Shown here: one piece after another, positions 62,738 through 64,000 of the stretch
Position numbering within the stretch: the first letter of the stretch is position 1
Layout of the letters: every line of letters starts with the position of its first letter
Assembly (NCBI GenBank): GCA_963815495.1
Contig: CAWFGW010000001.1
Location: forward strand, 1-64,000
Length of the DNA: 64,000 bases
Source: CAWFGW01 sp963815495
GTDB taxonomy: Bacteria > Bacteroidota > Bacteroidia > Cytophagales > JAAEPT01
Direction: 5' to 3'
Made by a program: the position numbers and the translations under genes
Notes under the pieces: generated by a model
What the model was told of the DNA's origin: nothing
Seen by the model: only the letters and a program-made list of their open reading frames with translations
The model's database searches: none

Positions 62738-63625
62738 TTAATCTTTCTCAGTGACCGAGTATCCAACAACACTATTTCCAAAGAAAGTTGGAATTATTAA
62801 TAGTTGTTTTTCCTCAATAAACCAAGCATCAGCAGCGTTAAGTCCTTCCTCTTTGGTGTCTAAAAGGCGAATGGAAGATGAGTTATTAGTCACATAAACT
62901 TCCCCAGGCCAACAGGATATTAAATAGTCATTTCGTAAAGCATTAATGCCATCACATTTAGGAAGATCCTTTGCGAGCTCTTTTAATTCTTTAGTCGTTC
63001 GATTGATGGAAATTAGTTTTCCCGCATCCATGTCCGCCACAATTAAATCATCTCCTTGTACTAGCAGCCCATTTGGAAGTTGAAATGTGGACTGATCAAA
63101 CCAAGTAGTGATCTTTTTTTCTTTTAGCAGATGGATTTTTGAAGTGTGTGAGTCAGAAATATAAACTTCACCTTCTTCTGAAATAGCGATATCGTTTAAG
63201 AAGATTGAATTTGGGATGCTTATAATTGTATCGATTTCACCTGTTATTAGGCTGATAATAACTACTTTGTTCACATCCGCAACATACAGCTGATTCTGGT
63301 AAATACCCATTCCTTTAGGAGCATCCAACCCTGTATACCAATGGAGTGTTTCTATTTTTCCATCAATGGTGAGTCGGGAAATAAATCCATTGCTATCCAA
63401 TCCTGCATCCTCACCATTAATGTTGGAAACATAAAGATATCCATCTGCAGGATTATAAATCACGGATTCCGGTTTTTGCAAAATGGTGTCAGAGGACCAT
63501 GTTTTTTTTAATTCGACAGTAGGTTTGAACTCTGTTTGATTATCGCTTGAGTTTTTTGTGTTGCATTGTAAAAAACCAATGAGAAAAGCGAGAGCCAGAA
63601 ATAAGTTTAATAAATTCTTTTTCAT
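62738..63625 (-). CDS. SMP-30/NHL-type beta-propeller lipoprotein
   Basis: This 295-residue protein has a lipoprotein signal (FLALAFLIGFLQCNTKN, Cys21). Its beta-propeller repeats contain PESVIYNPADGYLYVSNING, APKGMGIYQNQLYVADVNKV, FLNDIAISEEGEVYISDSHT and PNGLLVQGDDLIVADMDAGK. The layout matches SMP-30/gluconolactonase-like or NHL-type propellers. These may be lactonases or binding proteins, and no catalytic role can be proved here. It follows the GH3 gene by 12 bp on the same strand, so a link to sugar use is possible. Confidence 0.85.
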   Translation of the reverse strand: MKKNLLNLFLALAFLIGFLQCNTKNSSDNQTEFKPTVELKKTWSSDTILQKPESVIYNPADGYLYVSNINGEDAGLDSNGFISRLTIDGKIETLHWYTGLDAPKGMGIYQNQLYVADVNKVVIISLITGEIDTIISIPNSIFLNDIAISEEGEVYISDSHTSKIHLLKEKKITTWFDQSTFQLPNGLLVQGDDLIVADMDAGKLISINRTTKELKELAKDLPKCDGINALRNDYLISCWPGEVYVTNNSSSIRLLDTKEEGLNAADAWFIEEKQLLIIPTFFGNSVVGYSVTEKD

Positions 63626-63637
63626 AATAAGCTATGT

Positions 63638-64000
63638 TTATTTCCAATAGAATGATTTTGTTAAATCACCGATCATCACATCGAAATCACCTGCTTCAAA
63701 TACAGTTTTAAGGTTTTGGTTTACAAAAGATACGTCTTTCTTTTCCAGGGTAAAATTGATGGTTTTTGATTCTCCTGGTTCAAGCATTATTTTTTCAAAA
63801 CGTCTTAAGCGCTTTACGGATGGTGTGATGGAGGCGAACCAATCTCTCGTGTAAAGTTCTACAGCTTCTTGACCTGCAATTTGTCCGTTGTTTGTAATCG
63901 TTACAGTCACATTTAGTTTCTCACTAATTGTATCACCATTGAGCGTTAAATTGCTATAATCGAAAGATGTATACGAAAGTCCATGTCCAAATTCATATTG
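63638..64000 (-). CDS. C-terminus of a GH3 glycoside hydrolase (5' part outside window)
   Basis: The frame is open from the window edge. It begins QYEFGHGLSYTSFDYSNL, the typical GH3 sequence before the fibronectin type III-like C-terminal domain. VTVTITNNGQIAGQEAVELY, RLRRFEKIMLEPGESKTINF and the end FDVMIGDLTKSFYW complete that domain. GH3 enzymes are mostly periplasmic exo-beta-glucosidases or xylosidases. The catalytic domain lies outside the window, so the substrate is unknown. Confidence 0.9.
   Translation of the reverse strand, partial: QYEFGHGLSYTSFDYSNLTLNGDTISEKLNVTVTITNNGQIAGQEAVELYTRDWFASITPSVKRLRRFEKIMLEPGESKTINFTLEKKDVSFVNQNLKTVFEAGDFDVMIGDLTKSFYWK

Overview
The window is AT-rich DNA from a member of the Bacteroidota, most likely a flavobacterium-like marine or aquatic lineage. 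The evidence is type IX secretion (T9SS) sorting domains on many secreted proteins, a PorZ gene at the left edge, TAnnTTTG promoter elements, few recognisable Shine-Dalgarno sites, a purH-mreBCD-mrdA-rodA cell-shape operon, and Bacteroidota-style arginine genes. No rRNA, tRNA or CRISPR array was found.

Layout. 1-12.6 kb is housekeeping on the minus strand: porZ (3' end cut off), tdk, rodA, mrdA (PBP2), mreD, mreC, mreB, purH, purN and a UbiA-type prenyltransferase, plus one plus-strand hypothetical gene. 12.7-18.0 kb holds an outer-membrane barrel, a small lipoprotein and a 1193-residue secreted GH8 enzyme. 18.0-18.7 kb holds remains of a REP-associated transposase. 18.7-23.6 kb has a CYTH protein, thiD, thiE and a four-gene arsenosugar cluster (peroxidase-like, ArsS, glycosyltransferase, ArsM). 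23.7-31.4 kb has an outer-membrane protein, a cation/proton antiporter, a frameshifted Delta-60/T9SS protein flanked by a dispersed repeat, and a beta-helix protein. 31.4-39.7 kb is a surface-polysaccharide region: glycosyltransferases, a 1313-residue sulfotransferase/glycosyltransferase fusion, an ABC exporter and a broken ATP-grasp gene. 40.2-52.1 kb is an RHS polymorphic-toxin locus. 52.3-61.2 kb has a glycosyltransferase and arginine/proline genes (argD, proA, proB, argC, argG, acetyltransferase) with two four-helix-bundle genes on either side of argG. 61.6-64.0 kb has hemE, a beta-propeller lipoprotein and the end of a GH3 enzyme.

The most unusual part is 46.5-52.1 kb. A full-length RHS protein with its own toxin tip and lipoprotein neighbour is followed by at least two further orphan toxin-tip/immunity-like pairs and a short remnant. 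REP-like hairpins or REP-associated transposase (RAYT) copies separate these units. In all three cases the repeat begins 0-3 bases after the stop codon of the presumed immunity gene. The array ends with a small T9SS-sorted protein carrying one RHS-like strand motif. This looks like a store of displaced RHS tips whose boundaries coincide with RAYT/REP elements.

Two further themes run through the window. Degenerate 7-bp-period repeats lie in the spacers of the arginine genes and inside thiD. Three accessory genes (26.8, 38.9 and 40.2 kb) are each broken by one apparent single-base change, which may be real decay, phase variation or sequence error.
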